From: Diplolepis rosae
Taxonomy: Eukaryota; Arthropoda; Insecta; Hymenoptera; Diplolepididae
Direction: 5' to 3'
NCBI GenBank assembly: GCA_030998225.1
Contig: JAPYXD010000293.1
Location: forward strand, 124,001 to 188,000
DNA: 64,000 bases
Below the pieces are notes generated by a model. It ran no database searches and had not been told where the DNA came from. It saw only the letters and a program-made list of their open reading frames with translations. Position numbers and translations under genes: made by a program. The stretch's first letter is position 1; every line of letters starts with the position of its first letter. This document shows positions 23,013-33,263 of this stretch, in pieces.

Positions 23013-23249
23013 CGATGACATGACAGTTCCATCCGGTCCTTTAACTTCAGCCATCCAAATGATGTCCTCTGGAAAAAAGTGCTTCTCGCAAACTACGTGT
23101 CCATATTTTAATTTGATGTCATCCCGTAAAATAGCCTTTTGCCACCGTTCAATTTCTTTAGGATCTTTAGGTACGAGAAAAACATGTAATTTTTCGGAAT
23201 TATTGTCGTATCCTGAATTACAGCCAGGAGCAGTACATTTACGTCCCAT
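23013..23249 (-). pseudogene. THAP zinc-finger exon of the P transposase
   Basis: ATG (23249) opens MGRKCTAPGCNSGYDNNSEK. The C2CH ligands are CTAPGC early and CEKHF late, with the W of ERWQKAI and the P of VPKDP between: a complete THAP module of about 79 residues. Donor GTAAAG follows at 23012. In P elements this domain binds subterminal sites. The exon starts ~260 bases inside the right end. Confidence 0.9.
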
Positions 23250-23406
23250 GATTTTTGGATTCACACTTAGATCACTGCACAAAATCTTTCACATATGTTT
23301 TAAAAATCACTATTGCCTGCACTTTACACAAAATTAATAAAAGAATCTTCCGAAAACACAAAATTCTCCGTTAATTCTGCTGCACGTCCAAACATAACAA
23401 TTGAAA

Positions 23407-23509
23407 AGTCAGACCACCTGATCGCAGCGCCATCTCTTGAATTAATTTATAAGATCGTACTGACCGGACGTTAAAAGATCCTAGAAAGTGGGGGTGATGC
23501 ACCGGCCTG
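23407..23509. repeat. P-element right terminal and subterminal inverted repeat
   Basis: GTCAGACCACCTGATCgcAG and CGCCATCT at 23407-23441 form the subterminal block; GATGCACCGGCCTG at 23496-23509 is the terminus. They mirror the left end. Confidence 0.9.
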
Positions 23510-23981
23510 ATTCGGATGTCTACTGTCGTCGGCTGAACAAATTGAACACATCGGTGAAAGAAAAACGGCTAGAATTGGTCAATTGTAAAGGTGTAATTTT
23601 TCACTATGACAACGCTACACCACACATATCTTTAGCCACTCGCCAAAAATTACTGAGGCTTGGTTGGGAAGTGATGTTACATCCACCATGTAGCCCTGAC
23701 CTTGCACCATCAGATTACTATTTATTTCGATCTTTGCCAAACTCCTTAAATGGTAAAACTTTCAATGATGATGAAGCTGTGAAATTGCACTTGGTTCAGT
23801 TTTTTGCCGATAAAGATCAGAAGTTGTATGAGCGTAGAATTATGAAGTTACCAGAAATATGGCAAAAGGTCATTGAACAAAATGGGAAATATATTATTGA
23901 TAAAAGTGCATTCCTTGTATTTAAAAAAATGTATTCAATTTGTATGAAAAAATCGGAAATTACTTCTGGGACGACCCAATA
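23510..23981 (+). pseudogene. Mariner transposase, C-terminal part, displaced by the P element
   Basis: Translation resumes SDVYCRRLNKLNTSVKEKR and continues GVIFHYDNATPH (second catalytic aspartate) and PPCSPDLAPSDYYLF (third, giving D34D spacing). It ends near GKYIIDKSAF. The terminal repeat (ACTTCTGGGACGACCCAATA) follows, ending near 23981. Together with 15203-15712 this is one mariner copy. The two late aspartates are kept but the first is lost, so the enzyme is dead regardless of the split. Confidence 0.9.
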
Positions 23982-23992
23982 TAACAAATTAA

Positions 23993-24444
23993 CCCCTTCA
24001 CTGCGTATGACGTGTATACACGTCATGAACTAGGTGGGCCTAAACTGCGGATGACGTGTATACACGCTATGGACTAGGTGGGCCTAAACTGCGGATGACG
24101 TGTATACACGTCATGAAGGAAAGTTCCTGATTCATTAGATTTTTCCAAATTTTGATTCGCCATATTGGATCAGCCATTTCGAAATTTTTTATTTTGACCT
24201 CGAATTCGTATTCAGTGACCCAAATAATCCCCTGGTACCAATTTTCATCCAAATCCGCCAACTCATTGCATTTTTCGAAATTTTTGGTCGCTATATTGGA
24301 TGAGCCATTACGAATTTTGACCCCAAATTCGTATTCAGCGACCAAAATAACCCCCTAGTACCAATTTTCAATTAAATCCATCCAGTAGAGCGTCCCGCAC
24401 ATTTTGGACCCACTTTGCGATTTTTGGTCTGCACAGTGAAGGGG
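23993..24444. mobile_element. TTAA-type (piggyBac-like) MITE, 452 bp
   Basis: The ends CCCCTTCACTG.. and ..CAGTGAAGGGG are 11-bp inverted repeats. TTAA precedes the left end (23989-23992) and TCAA, one base off, follows the right (24445-24448), matching the piggyBac TTAA duplication. The interior has a 44-bp tandem repeat and a ~125-bp duplication. No transposase. It abuts the mariner terminal repeat. Confidence 0.65.
24008..24112. repeat. 44-bp tandem repeat with palindromic core
   Basis: TGACGTGTATACACGTCA or a near copy occurs at about 24008, 24052 and 24096, 44 bases apart, joined by AACTAGGTGGGCCTAAACTG-like linkers. The perfect dyad CGTGTATACACG could bind a dimeric protein or extrude a hairpin. 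Confidence 0.85.
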
Positions 24445-24449
24445 TCAAG

Positions 24450-25079
24450 GTCGCTTTTTGGGCGAAAATCGAGTGTTACATTCAAATGCTCACCATTTCT
24501 GCAAAAATGAATATGTTTTTATAATCTTCGATACTTCTTTCGGCAATCTTGTAAACATTAGACAAAAATTTGTTTTTTTGTTCCATGTGCAAATCTCAAT
24601 TTTTTGAATTTCTTGCCATGGACGCAGTAACTCGAGCAAGCTGGTACTTAATAATAGAACCGTGGAAGATATATTTATTTCCACTTTTTCCATTCGCGGG
24701 TGGCACAAGTGTTTGAGCGGGCGCAAATAATTAAAAAAATCTTCTCTTTGGCGGAAGCCAAACGCGGGATCGTGATATTTAGGATATATTTATATATGTG
24801 ATAATGTGATATTTAGGATATTCAATATTCAATTTTTTTGCTGAGACACAATTTTTAAGTCACTGTGAACAACACAAATAACGCCCAAAATGATAAAACA
24901 TTCCAAAGGTGGTTATAGTCAAAAATGTCAAACTTTCCAGAGCAAATTTAAGATTGCACATGAGAACACTCAGAGTTGCCAAGACTCAGAATATAAATAG
25001 TGCCCCTCATACATATAGAAAAGCTCGTCGATAGCTGATTAGTCGAAAGTGCTAATAGCCTTATAATGCTAATAGTGCT
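24450..25079. other. Unassigned AT-rich stretch
   Basis: No supported gene. One 78-residue minus-strand frame (24490-24726) has no recognisable motif. A run of GTGCTAATAGCC-like words starts near 25040 and leads into the next fold-back. Confidence 0.4.
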
Positions 25080-26545
25080 AATAATAGAGTATTCTGAGAG
25101 TAAACTGAGAGAGTACTCTCAGAATACTCTCAGAATGCTCTTGTGTATCAAACTGCTATTGGAATTGCTTAAATTGCGCAATTCGCATACATATAACATC
25201 AACAAGAAAGTGAAGTGGCGTTTAAAAAATGCATTTCCAACTTGAAATCCAACTGGATTATCCAGCTGGAAATTTCGACTGGGTTTCCTAACTGGAAAAT
25301 CCAGCTAAACTCTAACTAGATTATTCGGCCTGAAATTCCAGCTGAAAATTGCAGTTGGAAAGTCCAACTAGACTATCCAGCTGGAAATTCCGACTGGGTT
25401 TTCCAGTTGGAGAATCCAACTGAAATCTGGCTGGATTATCCGGCTTGAAATTTCAGGTGGCAATTCCAGCTGGAAAGCTAACTGGATTTTCCAGCTGGAA
25501 ATTTTAACTAAGATTGCCAGCGGGGACGTACGAGGGCTGTTCAATAAGTCCGTGACTTCGAAATGAAGAACACTTTTTATAACAAAAATTCAAATTTATT
25601 TTTCAGCATAGTCTCCTTTTAACTGTATACATTTATTATAGCGGTACTCAAATTTCTTTATGCCCTCTAAAAAGTAATTTTGATCATACCCCTCAAAATA
25701 CTCATTTTTCGCAGCAATGATCTCTTCGTTCGATGAAAATCTTTTACCACCAAGCCAAGTTTTCATGTTAGGAAACAAAACATAATCGGAAGGAGCCAAA
25801 CCTGGGTAACAAGGTGGATGAGGAAGTATTTCGTAGCGTATATCAAATAATTTGGCCGTTGCAATGGCACTCGTGTGAGCTGGTGGATTGTCGTGGTGGA
25901 AAAGCAATTTTTTTCGCCAGATGGGACCGCTTTTCCTTTAGTATAGCATCAAAACAACCTAATAATGAGGCATAATACTGTCCTATAATATGGAACCGTC
26001 TTCGCTTTTTTCGGCGCAGATTCGCCAGGCCCAGTTCACATTTTCGACTGATTTTTTTATCTCTGGCGTATAATAATGAATCCGCGTTTCATCAACAGTT
26101 ACATAACGTCACAAAAATTCCTTTGAATTACGTTGAAACACGCCCAAACATTGCTCAGACGCAACCATACGAGCCAGCTTGTGATCGGTTGTGAGCAAAC
26201 GCGGAAATTTTAGTTAAAATTTCCAGTTGCATAATCCAGTTGGACTTCCCAGCTGGAGTTTCAAGCCGGATAATCCAGTTAGATTTCAGCTGGATTTTCC
26301 AGTTAGGAAACCCAGTCGAAATTCCCAGCTGGAAAATCCAATTAGTTTTTTAGCCAGAAGATCCAGTTGGATTTTCAGTTGGAAATGTATTTTTTCAACG
26401 CCAATTCAATTTTTTTGTTAATGTTATATGTATGCGAATCGCGCAATTTAAGCAATTCCAATAGGAGTTTGATACACAAGACCATTCTGAAAGTATTCTG
26501 AGTAAACTGAGAGTACACTTTCAGTTTACTCTCAGACGCCCATTC
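25080..26545. mobile_element. Fold-back element rich in CCAGCTGG-type motifs
   Basis: Outer arms pair at about 25080-25235 and 26380-26545 (ACTCTCAG runs, then GCAATTTAAGCAATTCCAATAG). Inside each arm lie many ~23-25-bp imperfect units built on CCAGCTGG, CCAACTGG and GGAAATTCCAGC (25235-25520 and 26220-26390). Units are themselves near-palindromic, so the element can fold at two scales. A mariner fragment sits in the middle. No own coding sequence. Confidence 0.7.
25527..26205 (-). pseudogene. Second mariner transposase relic
   Basis: Read on the minus strand: RYVTVDETRIHYYTPEIKKS (first catalytic aspartate in VDET), then a frameshifted stretch, LLGCFDAILKEKRSHLAKK, FHHDNPPAHTSA (second aspartate) and HPPCYPGLAPSDYVLFP, where CYPGLAPSDY has G in place of the third aspartate of CSPDLAPSDY. 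The 3' terminal repeat GGGCTGTTCAATAAGTCCGT lies at about 25532-25551. The 5' part is missing. It belongs to a different mariner subfamily from the one at 15.2/23.5 kb. Confidence 0.85.
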
Positions 26546-26861
26546 CTAGGGAGTATATCGCGATCTAGAGGTTGAAATTTAATTAGTTAATATTAACAAG
26601 CCAATAAAATTGTAATCTTTTCGAATCGCAAAAGGATGACTTTTATATCAAATTTAATATAAAATCAACTTTAGAGTGCAGTACCTAAACTATAACATGC
26701 TATAAGTAACGACATTTTTTCAAAGAATTCATAACTACATCTCGACGCTAAAATTATTTGTTTGAATTAAGGTATTTTACGAGCATTTTAAATAAAGTTA
26801 CTTTATTGAGATATTTGAAGATTTTAACAAATAAGTGAAAAATCTATATTTTGAAGACAAT
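26546..26861 (-). other. 3' flank of TRMT6
   Basis: AT-rich sequence downstream of the TRMT6 stop, holding its likely 3' UTR and poly(A) signal near 26802. No other feature was recognised up to the fold-back edge at ~26545. Confidence 0.5.
26802..26807 (-). terminator. Poly(A) signal for TRMT6
   Basis: AATAAA on the minus strand about 55 bases past the stop codon, a plausible position for a short insect 3' UTR. Confidence 0.5.
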
Positions 26862-28130
26862 TTACTGTATTAAATAACCTGTTAGAATGTAACCACTTGA
26901 ATTATTTGTAAGAATATCAGGATGTGTTCTATTCCGCAGTACCTGATGAGAACGCAGAAACGTTGAAAAAAGTCTCAGATTTAGAACGCCATATTTTTGC
27001 CTCAACACAACATACGTATCCTGCAATGGCTCTCGATTTAGGTGAAAAATAACAAAAGGCCTTGACTTTTTGACAAAAGGTATAAGAATTTCAACTATTC
27101 TTAATGGATGTTCTTTGAGGATGAGAACCAGTCCTTCTGCTTTTTCACTGTTTAGAAGATCTACTGTGAATGGTATTCGTGACTTCTTCCCAGAAACATG
27201 TAATCCAATAGAATCTGAATGTCTTCTTTTGAGTTGGTTATGCCCTAAACTATTTTTTTCTAAGGAAGTTTCAGACACAACCTCTTTTGGAGAAGATTCA
27301 ATTCCAAGTGATAGACTAGATCCAAAATTTTCAGTAATTACTTTATTTTTGATGAAATGTGCCATACTAATATTAATTAGTCGATTCAGTTGCTCATCAG
27401 AAAAATTCATGGCTTGAATAATTGTGGTTTGAGGCTCATTCCCCGGATAAAAGTTAATCAAACTTCCGTAAGTATTACAGCCTATTCGATTAAGCATACT
27501 AGCTGCTGGCAAACCTGAAGATCCACTATCGTACAATAAATAGATTCCATCGGATTTAATATCACAGTATGAAAGAATCTGAGATAAAGTATCTATTCGC
27601 AATGAGTTAATTTTCATGTAATCCTGATGAAAATAAATTTCCTGCAGAAGCTGAATAGTGGGCTTGCAAATAGTCAAGAACTGGAAATATTTTTTTTCCT
27701 TTTTACGAATGTATTTTTCTTGGGAATATTCAGTTTTAGCACTAAAAGAAGTACTGTTTTCAATCAAAGTATTGACTATTTCTTTGCTGGACTTACCAGC
27801 TTTTCGAAGTTTTGAGATTTCTTCTTTGGATAATTGCTGTGATGTGCCGTCATCATTAATAGACCGATTATCAAAACCACTAGGTAATGCAAATATTAAT
27901 TTATCCAGGGACTTTGCTTTGTCAATTGGCTGCAATGTGTACATTCCCTTTTTGTCTGCAGAAGGAATAAGATTGAAGGTTGTCCAAAATAATTTTCCGA
28001 CTATACTCTTGGTTTGAATTTGTTCTTTTCCCATTGTCAATATGCTATTCTCACTTACTTTATGAAATTTTTTATAATTCTGTTTTTTAACTATTACGTA
28101 ATCACCTTCTTTAATAAAATCATTCACCAT
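26862..28130 (-). CDS. Trmt6: tRNA (adenine58-N1)-methyltransferase non-catalytic subunit TRM6
   Basis: The 422-residue frame is the GCD10/TRM6 family. The N-terminal part (GDYVIVKKQNYKKFHKVSEN) matches the family's RNA-binding barrel. FDNRSINDDGTSQQLSKEEI is followed by IENSTSFSAKTEYSQEKYIR, then KKYFQFLTICKPTIQLL. The C-terminal half has the degenerate methyltransferase fold, ending SRPFVIFHLNREPLQDTY, LRLFSTFLRSHQVL and HPDILTNNSSGYILTGY. With TRMT61A this subunit forms the nuclear m1A58 enzyme; TRM6 itself lacks a SAM site. Length fits the compact insect form. It is one uninterrupted frame with no visible lesion, starting at ATG 28130. Transposon debris begins ~65 bases upstream. Confidence 0.93.
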   Translation of the reverse strand: MVNDFIKEGDYVIVKKQNYKKFHKVSENSILTMGKEQIQTKSIVGKLFWTTFNLIPSADKKGMYTLQPIDKAKSLDKLIFALPSGFDNRSINDDGTSQQLSKEEISKLRKAGKSSKEIVNTLIENSTSFSAKTEYSQEKYIRKKEKKYFQFLTICKPTIQLLQEIYFHQDYMKINSLRIDTLSQILSYCDIKSDGIYLLYDSGSSGLPAASMLNRIGCNTYGSLINFYPGNEPQTTIIQAMNFSDEQLNRLINISMAHFIKNKVITENFGSSLSLGIESSPKEVVSETSLEKNSLGHNQLKRRHSDSIGLHVSGKKSRIPFTVDLLNSEKAEGLVLILKEHPLRIVEILIPFVKKSRPFVIFHLNREPLQDTYVVLRQKYGVLNLRLFSTFLRSHQVLRNRTHPDILTNNSSGYILTGYLIQ

Positions 28131-28194
28131 TTCAAGAATTTATTATAAAATAACTTTGGAAATAATGTAATTATTCCTCTTTTTAATTATAGCA

Positions 28195-28310
28195 CCATGG
28201 AGAAAAGACATAAGGAGACCAATCTCTTATGCATGAACTACACAAAGGTTGAGCACGTTTTGTCGGAAGTACATGGAAAAAGTACAAGAACTTCCCGACT
28301 GATGGCGCGA
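28195..28310. repeat. Fragment of a CATGGAGA fold-back upstream of TRMT6
   Basis: CATGGAGAAAAGACATAAGG and GAGACCAATCTC match the end of the palindrome at 37259-37559, and ACTTCCCGA.GA matches further in. It lies in what should be the TRMT6 promoter, 65-180 bases from the start codon. Confidence 0.6.
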
Positions 28311-28429
28311 ATTTAAGTGGCGTAAAAAAATGGCCGCTTCCTTCTGTTTGCTAGAAATATTCCAAAATAACCGCAAATTAAGGTTAATATTTGTAAATGT
28401 TTGTAAAAATTCTTATAATAAATATATGT

Positions 28430-29080
28430 TACCATGACAACCTTCATGCATGCCACGAAGGAATAATAAGGAGACCAAACTGCCATGGAAAACTTTTCCG
28501 AATCTGGCAGGAGCAACGGCATGGTAAGTGCCCAGCTTGTAAGTTGGAAGTAGTGGAAAGGAGTGCGCAAGTGCGCAGTTGTCCTCTTCTTACTCACGAG
28601 AAAATGTGCGAGTGAGACGAACTTGTCAAATTGATCTAAGCCAGAGAGGTTATGCAACCCGGTAACGCGACAAGACATTGCTAAGAAAAAAATTTATTAT
28701 ATTAAATGCATTATATTATATTACATGCGATCTTCAAAATCTTGAAAATTTCTCGGATTAAATTCCCTCACCTTTAAAGGAAAATACTATTCAACATTAT
28801 TCAACACACGATTTACAAAGTAATGACAAATACCATAATTTCGATTTCAAGATTTACAATCTTATATTCCATATATACTTACCACTTTTATAATGCACTC
28901 CTTTAGCTTTATAGGAATCCTGAGATAATATATATATTTTTTTTAAACTAAATTGAAATTGAACAAATATCTGCCGCTTGCAAATGATCAAAAAATCAAT
29001 CAACATAACCACTCTGGCTTAGATCAATTTGACAATTTGACAAATTCGTCTCACTCGCACATTTTCTCGTGAGTAAGAAA
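28430..29080. mobile_element. Fold-back element FBx, intact-looking copy
   Basis: Inverted arms at about 28581-28645 and 29012-29080 share CTCACTCGCACATTTTCTCG and TCAAATTGATCTAAGCCAGA (or complements). Upstream sequence (GAGACCAAACTGCCATGG and CTGGCAGGAGcAACGG) belongs to the same repeat unit, because it recurs at 48.35-48.38 and 49.39-49.6 kb. The right half recurs at 63790-64000. The frame at 28313-28678 is not a gene. This copy is the unoccupied form used to interpret the 48-64 kb nest. Confidence 0.75.
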
Positions 29081-29081
29081 G

Positions 29082-30742
29082 CCCCGTTAGTGTCCTAAGT
29101 TGAATTCCTAAGTTAGTTTGCCGAACCGTCACACGCGACGCTAACTGTACCATCAGTCCCTGAAAATGCACAGTAACATACGAAGAATTTAATAAAAACA
29201 TTTTAAAATATATTATTCAATGCCATAAACAAATTAAAGAGATCAGACTTTAAATAATAATATTATTTGAATATTTTAAATTAAATTTTCCCCTTTTTAT
29301 TCATATTTATCTCGTACAAAAACTATTTTGAAACATTCAGCTGATATTAGAATTTAAATATTAACATCTCTTTTATTCCTTTTTGGCATTGAATAATAAC
29401 TTTTTGAAAATTTTTATATTTAATTGTCTACATATCACTGCATTTATATTATTTTTTTGAGGTAAAATTAAGTTGAAAAATGGAAAAAAAATGAAAAATT
29501 CTGAACAAGGAACGAAGTTGATGAGAGTTGTAATTAGTTGGAAATCATTATGAATAATTAAAGAAAATAGAATATAAAAAAAGGAGAATATTAATTTATA
29601 TTTTTAAAATAGTTAACTAACATTAATGCAAACAGTATAATAAGAATAATTAAATTTTTTTTCATTTTCAAAACCAAAAGTAGTCTATCTATACGTTCGT
29701 TTTCATCCTCTCTAACATTCACGAAATGTGAAAGTTGAAATTTAGGGAAACAAAAAGTTGTAAAAATTCAAAGTATTTTCATACCCAAAAAGCGGATCCT
29801 ACAAATTGTGAAAATTAATTATTAGGAACAAAATAGAAAATATTTAACTTAGAAATACATTAAAAGTATTTTTATATTTTTTTTATGAATGATTTCGAGA
29901 ATTTGAACTTTTACAACTTTGTTTCCCTAAATTTAAACTTCCACTGCATCTAGCTAAAAACGATTACAGTTTCTTTCATATACATCGGATATTTTCCGTA
30001 AATCTACCTTTGTGATAGATGAACAAACATTTTCAAAAGTTCATTGCTTTAGGTGTTATTAAAATTGGTTTTAATTAATGTGATACTTGGAAAGAGTAGC
30101 AAGTTTATATGAATATATTGGTCCAGCTTCTACTTGTTTGTGTCCAAAGTACATAAAATGTTTCCAAAATTTCGTGAATGTTAGAGAGGATGAAAACGGA
30201 CGTAGATAGACTACTTTTGGATTTGAAAATGAAAAAAAAATTTAATTATTCTTATTATACTGCTTTTATTAATGTTAGTTAACTATTTGAAAAAAAAAAT
30301 TATATTCTTCGTTCCTTGTTCATAATTTTTCATTTCTTATCTATTTTTCAACTTAATTTTACCTCAAAAATATAATATAAATGTAATGATATGTAGACAA
30401 TTAAATATAACAATTTTTAAAAAGTTATTATTCAATGTCAAAAAGGAATAAAAGGGATGTTAATATTTAAATTCTAATATCAGCTGAATGTTTCAAAACA
30501 GTTTTTGTACGAGATAAATATGAATAAAAAGGGGAAAATTTAATTTAAAATATTCAAATAATATTATTATTTAAAGTGTGATCTCTTTTATTTGTTTATG
30601 GCATTGAATAATATATTTTAAAATTTTTTTTATTAAATTCTTCGTATGTTACTGTGTATTTTCAGGAGTGATGCTACAGTTAGCGCCGCGTGTGACGATT
30701 CGGCAAACTAACTTAGGAATTCAACTTAGGACACTAAGGGGG
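29082..30742. mobile_element. Giant hairpin element, ~1.66 kb
   Basis: The left arm from 29082 (GTTAGTGTCCTAAGTTGAAT) is the complement of the right arm ending 30742 (ATTCAACTTAGGACACTAAG). Pairing extends ~600 bases to about 29730/30150, and further to 29750/29900 around an unpaired ~200-base insert. No coding sequence. A transcript would form a long double-stranded RNA. Confidence 0.88.
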
Positions 30743-30787
30743 TCAAGTCAGAATCGTGAAATACAGGCTGATGCATACGGCTGATGC

Positions 30788-32090
30788 ACAATCAATGCAA
30801 AGTCGTGTGCTTCATTGAAGGCTGCGCCGCCATCTTTCCTTAGGTTGATTACAAGGAATGTTGCGGTAAATTCAAATATAGTAAAAAGGGAAAAGTGTAA
30901 ATATTAAAGAAACAATATGAAATCCATGCTTTTTTACCGGTATTAGTATTGGTAGTATCCATGATTAAACTAATGAAATGAAATTCATTAAATAATACGA
31001 AAATATAACTCGGTAATATTTATTATTATGGTATATAATGTTGTATATATTTAAATGGGCATGTGTATTTATTTCTTAACTATAATTAAATATAAATTTA
31101 TTATAAATTTATCAAATATAATAAAATTCTTGTTTGTGATACTCTGGTGATTTTTAATTGAGTGATTTGCTGCTTGTGAAGTACTTTCGTACCTGATGTT
31201 TTGTACTATTTAGTGATAATCTTCTATATTATTACTTAGCTCTTTATAGAATTGGATTCTATCATTTAGTAACATACTAGTCACAGCATGTACATACTTA
31301 ATTTTCATGTAATATCTGCATTCAGTATTAATTATATTTTAGGATTTGTTTCTTTTCCAATTTTATTATTTCCTGATAAATTAAAATGTTCATAAACGAC
31401 CAAAATACAATAGTTTATAATTTTTGTATATATTTAAAATTATTTCTATTACTTCTTTCAGTTGGAGCAAATTATTACTCCTGAGCAATTTAAACGCATG
31501 ATGAAATACGCCAACAAGATCGAGTAATTCAACATTTTTTTAAACAGAAGGGGATGGAGCTTTTTTCCAGTTTTCAAAACCGTTAATATACAGGTACATA
31601 AGGGTTGAATTATGTAAAGCGAATAAATTTATACTAAAAAGAGTTATTATATGTGACTATTATTAATAGTTTACGTTCAGAACGTGAGATAATTTTTACA
31701 CTACTCCAAGGTACGTTTACTTGTTGAATTCTGTAATCTATATTTGATAAACTGATAATAAATTCATATTTAATTACAGTTAAGCAATAAATACATATGC
31801 CTATTTAAATATATACAACATTATACACCATAATAATAAATATTACCGAGTTATATTTTAGTATTATTTAATAAATTTCATTTCATTAGTTTAATTATGT
31901 ATACTATCAATACTAATACCCGTAAAAAAGAATGGGTTTCATATTGTTTCTTTAATATTTACACTTTTCCCTTTTTACTCTATTTGAATTTACCGCAACA
32001 TTCTTTGTGATCAACCTAAGTAAATATGGCGGCTCAGCCTTCAATTGGGCACACGACTTTGCGGACTTTCCCATTGGCATTGTGCATCCA
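30788..32090. mobile_element. Palindromic element, ~1.3 kb, with P-like end words
   Basis: Arms at about 30788-31080 and 31786-32090 pair, sharing AAAGTCGTGTGC, TTACCGCAACATTC and ACACTTTTCCCTTTTTACT. The centre (31080-31786) is unique, AT-rich and non-coding. The outer sequence CAGGCTGATGCAT at 30765 resembles the P-element end CAGGCTGGTGCATC, which hints at a P-type MITE, but no 8-bp duplication was found. Confidence 0.7.
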
Positions 32091-32392
32091 GTGTATAGGG
32101 ACCGAGAAAAGCATGTCGCGCTATCTGGTGACTGAAACAGACGAACTAATGGAGTAAAGTTTTTGCAGCAATGCTAGGTAAATAGCATGAAAATAATTTG
32201 TATATCAAAATAGAACAGTTACAGAGCATCGACTGGAGTTCAATCGTATTAAAAATATCGAGTGTCAATATATAAAAATTATAAGCAGTAAGTATAACAG
32301 TGGAAAATTGTGATTTTACTAAGATAGACTCGATCATGTAAGGTTATGTTCGTGATATATTTACACGACGATTCCAAGGTCGGCTGCTCGTA

Positions 32393-33263
32393 CAGTACCG
32401 GTCAGAATTGTCCGGCCACCTGTTTTTCGATAATTGCTTAAATTATCCTAATTTGAATCATATAAGTGAAAAAATTAGTTCCCTTAATTAAATTTAAAGC
32501 TATCAAAATTCTTTATAAAATGAACCCAGCATGAATTCGTTTTGTTAAATTTTGAAGAAGTTGTTGCAGATATAGTCAAGATTTCAATGCTTTCTTCAAT
32601 TTTAAATAACTTTCGAAATAATCAGCATTTTTTAATAATCTTGGACACTTTTCAAAGCTAAATTTCTACAGAATCGCATTAAATTATGATTATAAATCTA
32701 TAAATTTTTTTTTTTCATAATACAAGGAGTTAAAATTGTAACAAAGAAGTAGGGAAATTTCAAAAACATTTCATCTGTAGGTAAATCATAATAAAGATCA
32801 TATGAATATATATTTTAAGGGGATTCGATACAAAATTCATGATTATATGTTTTATATATCTTATAAAAATGTTTTTCTAAGCAAAAGCAATATTGGAATT
32901 TTTCCAACTTTTTTATTTGAACTTTAACCTCGTACAGTATGTAAGAAAAAAATTACACATCAATTCCAAGAATTTTGATCGATTTTGTAGAAATTTAGCT
33001 TTAAAATTAGTCCAAGAATATTAAAAAATGTTGATTACTTTGAAAGTTATTTAAAATTTAAGAAAGCATTGAAATCTTGACTATTTCTGCAACAACTTCT
33101 TCAAAATTTAACAAAACGAATTCATGCTGGGCTCATTTTATAAAGAATTTGGATAGCTTTAAATTTAATTGAGAAAACAAATTTTTTCACTTACATAATT
33201 CAAATTAGGATAATTTAAGCAATTATCGAAAAACAGGTGGCCGGACAATTCTGATCGGTACTG
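32393..33263. mobile_element. Tc1-type palindromic MITE, 871 bp
   Basis: The ends CAGTACCGGTCAGAATTGTC and its complement are flanked by TA on both sides (32391-32392, 33264-33265). CAGT..GG.CA is a usual Tc1-like terminus. The arms match for ~290 bases (32393-32680 with about 32975-33263). No transposase, so it would have moved in trans. Confidence 0.85.

Larger units (their letters stand above)
16397..23249 (-). pseudogene. P-type (THAP9-like) transposase, spliced, inactivated
   Basis: Reading the minus strand, recognisable exons are 23013-23249 (THAP finger), about 21380-20181 (linker and coiled coil), 19763 to about 19210 (first two catalytic acids), about 19207-19049, about 18366-18217, 18132-17926 and 17194-16397. 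Several junctions have textbook donors and acceptors and keep frame (RK|YLSM; NPLE|RFFG). Lesions are a one-base frameshift near 20555 and an in-frame TGA at 19295-19297 followed by clearly homologous sequence. The protein would bind element ends through THAP and cut through an RNase-H-like fold with a GTP-binding insertion, as known for Drosophila P and human THAP9. Confidence 0.9.
15713..23509 (-). mobile_element. P-superfamily DNA transposon, 7.8 kb
   Basis: The ends are inverted (CAGGCTGGTGCATC.. on the left, ..GATGCACCGGCCTG on the right) and bounded by an 8-bp duplication. An inner inverted block 70-100 bases from each end contains AGATGGCGCT and TCAGGTGGTCTGACTTT. The minus strand encodes a spliced THAP-RNaseH-type transposase (exons between 23249 and 16397). 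The element is complete in structure but dead: a frameshift, an in-frame stop and an intronic insertion (18374-18967) are visible. It splits a mariner gene at codon precision. Confidence 0.95.

Noticed and set aside
27070..28017. Plus-strand frames opposite TRMT6
   Set aside because: Antisense shadows; the minus-strand frame has full family homology.
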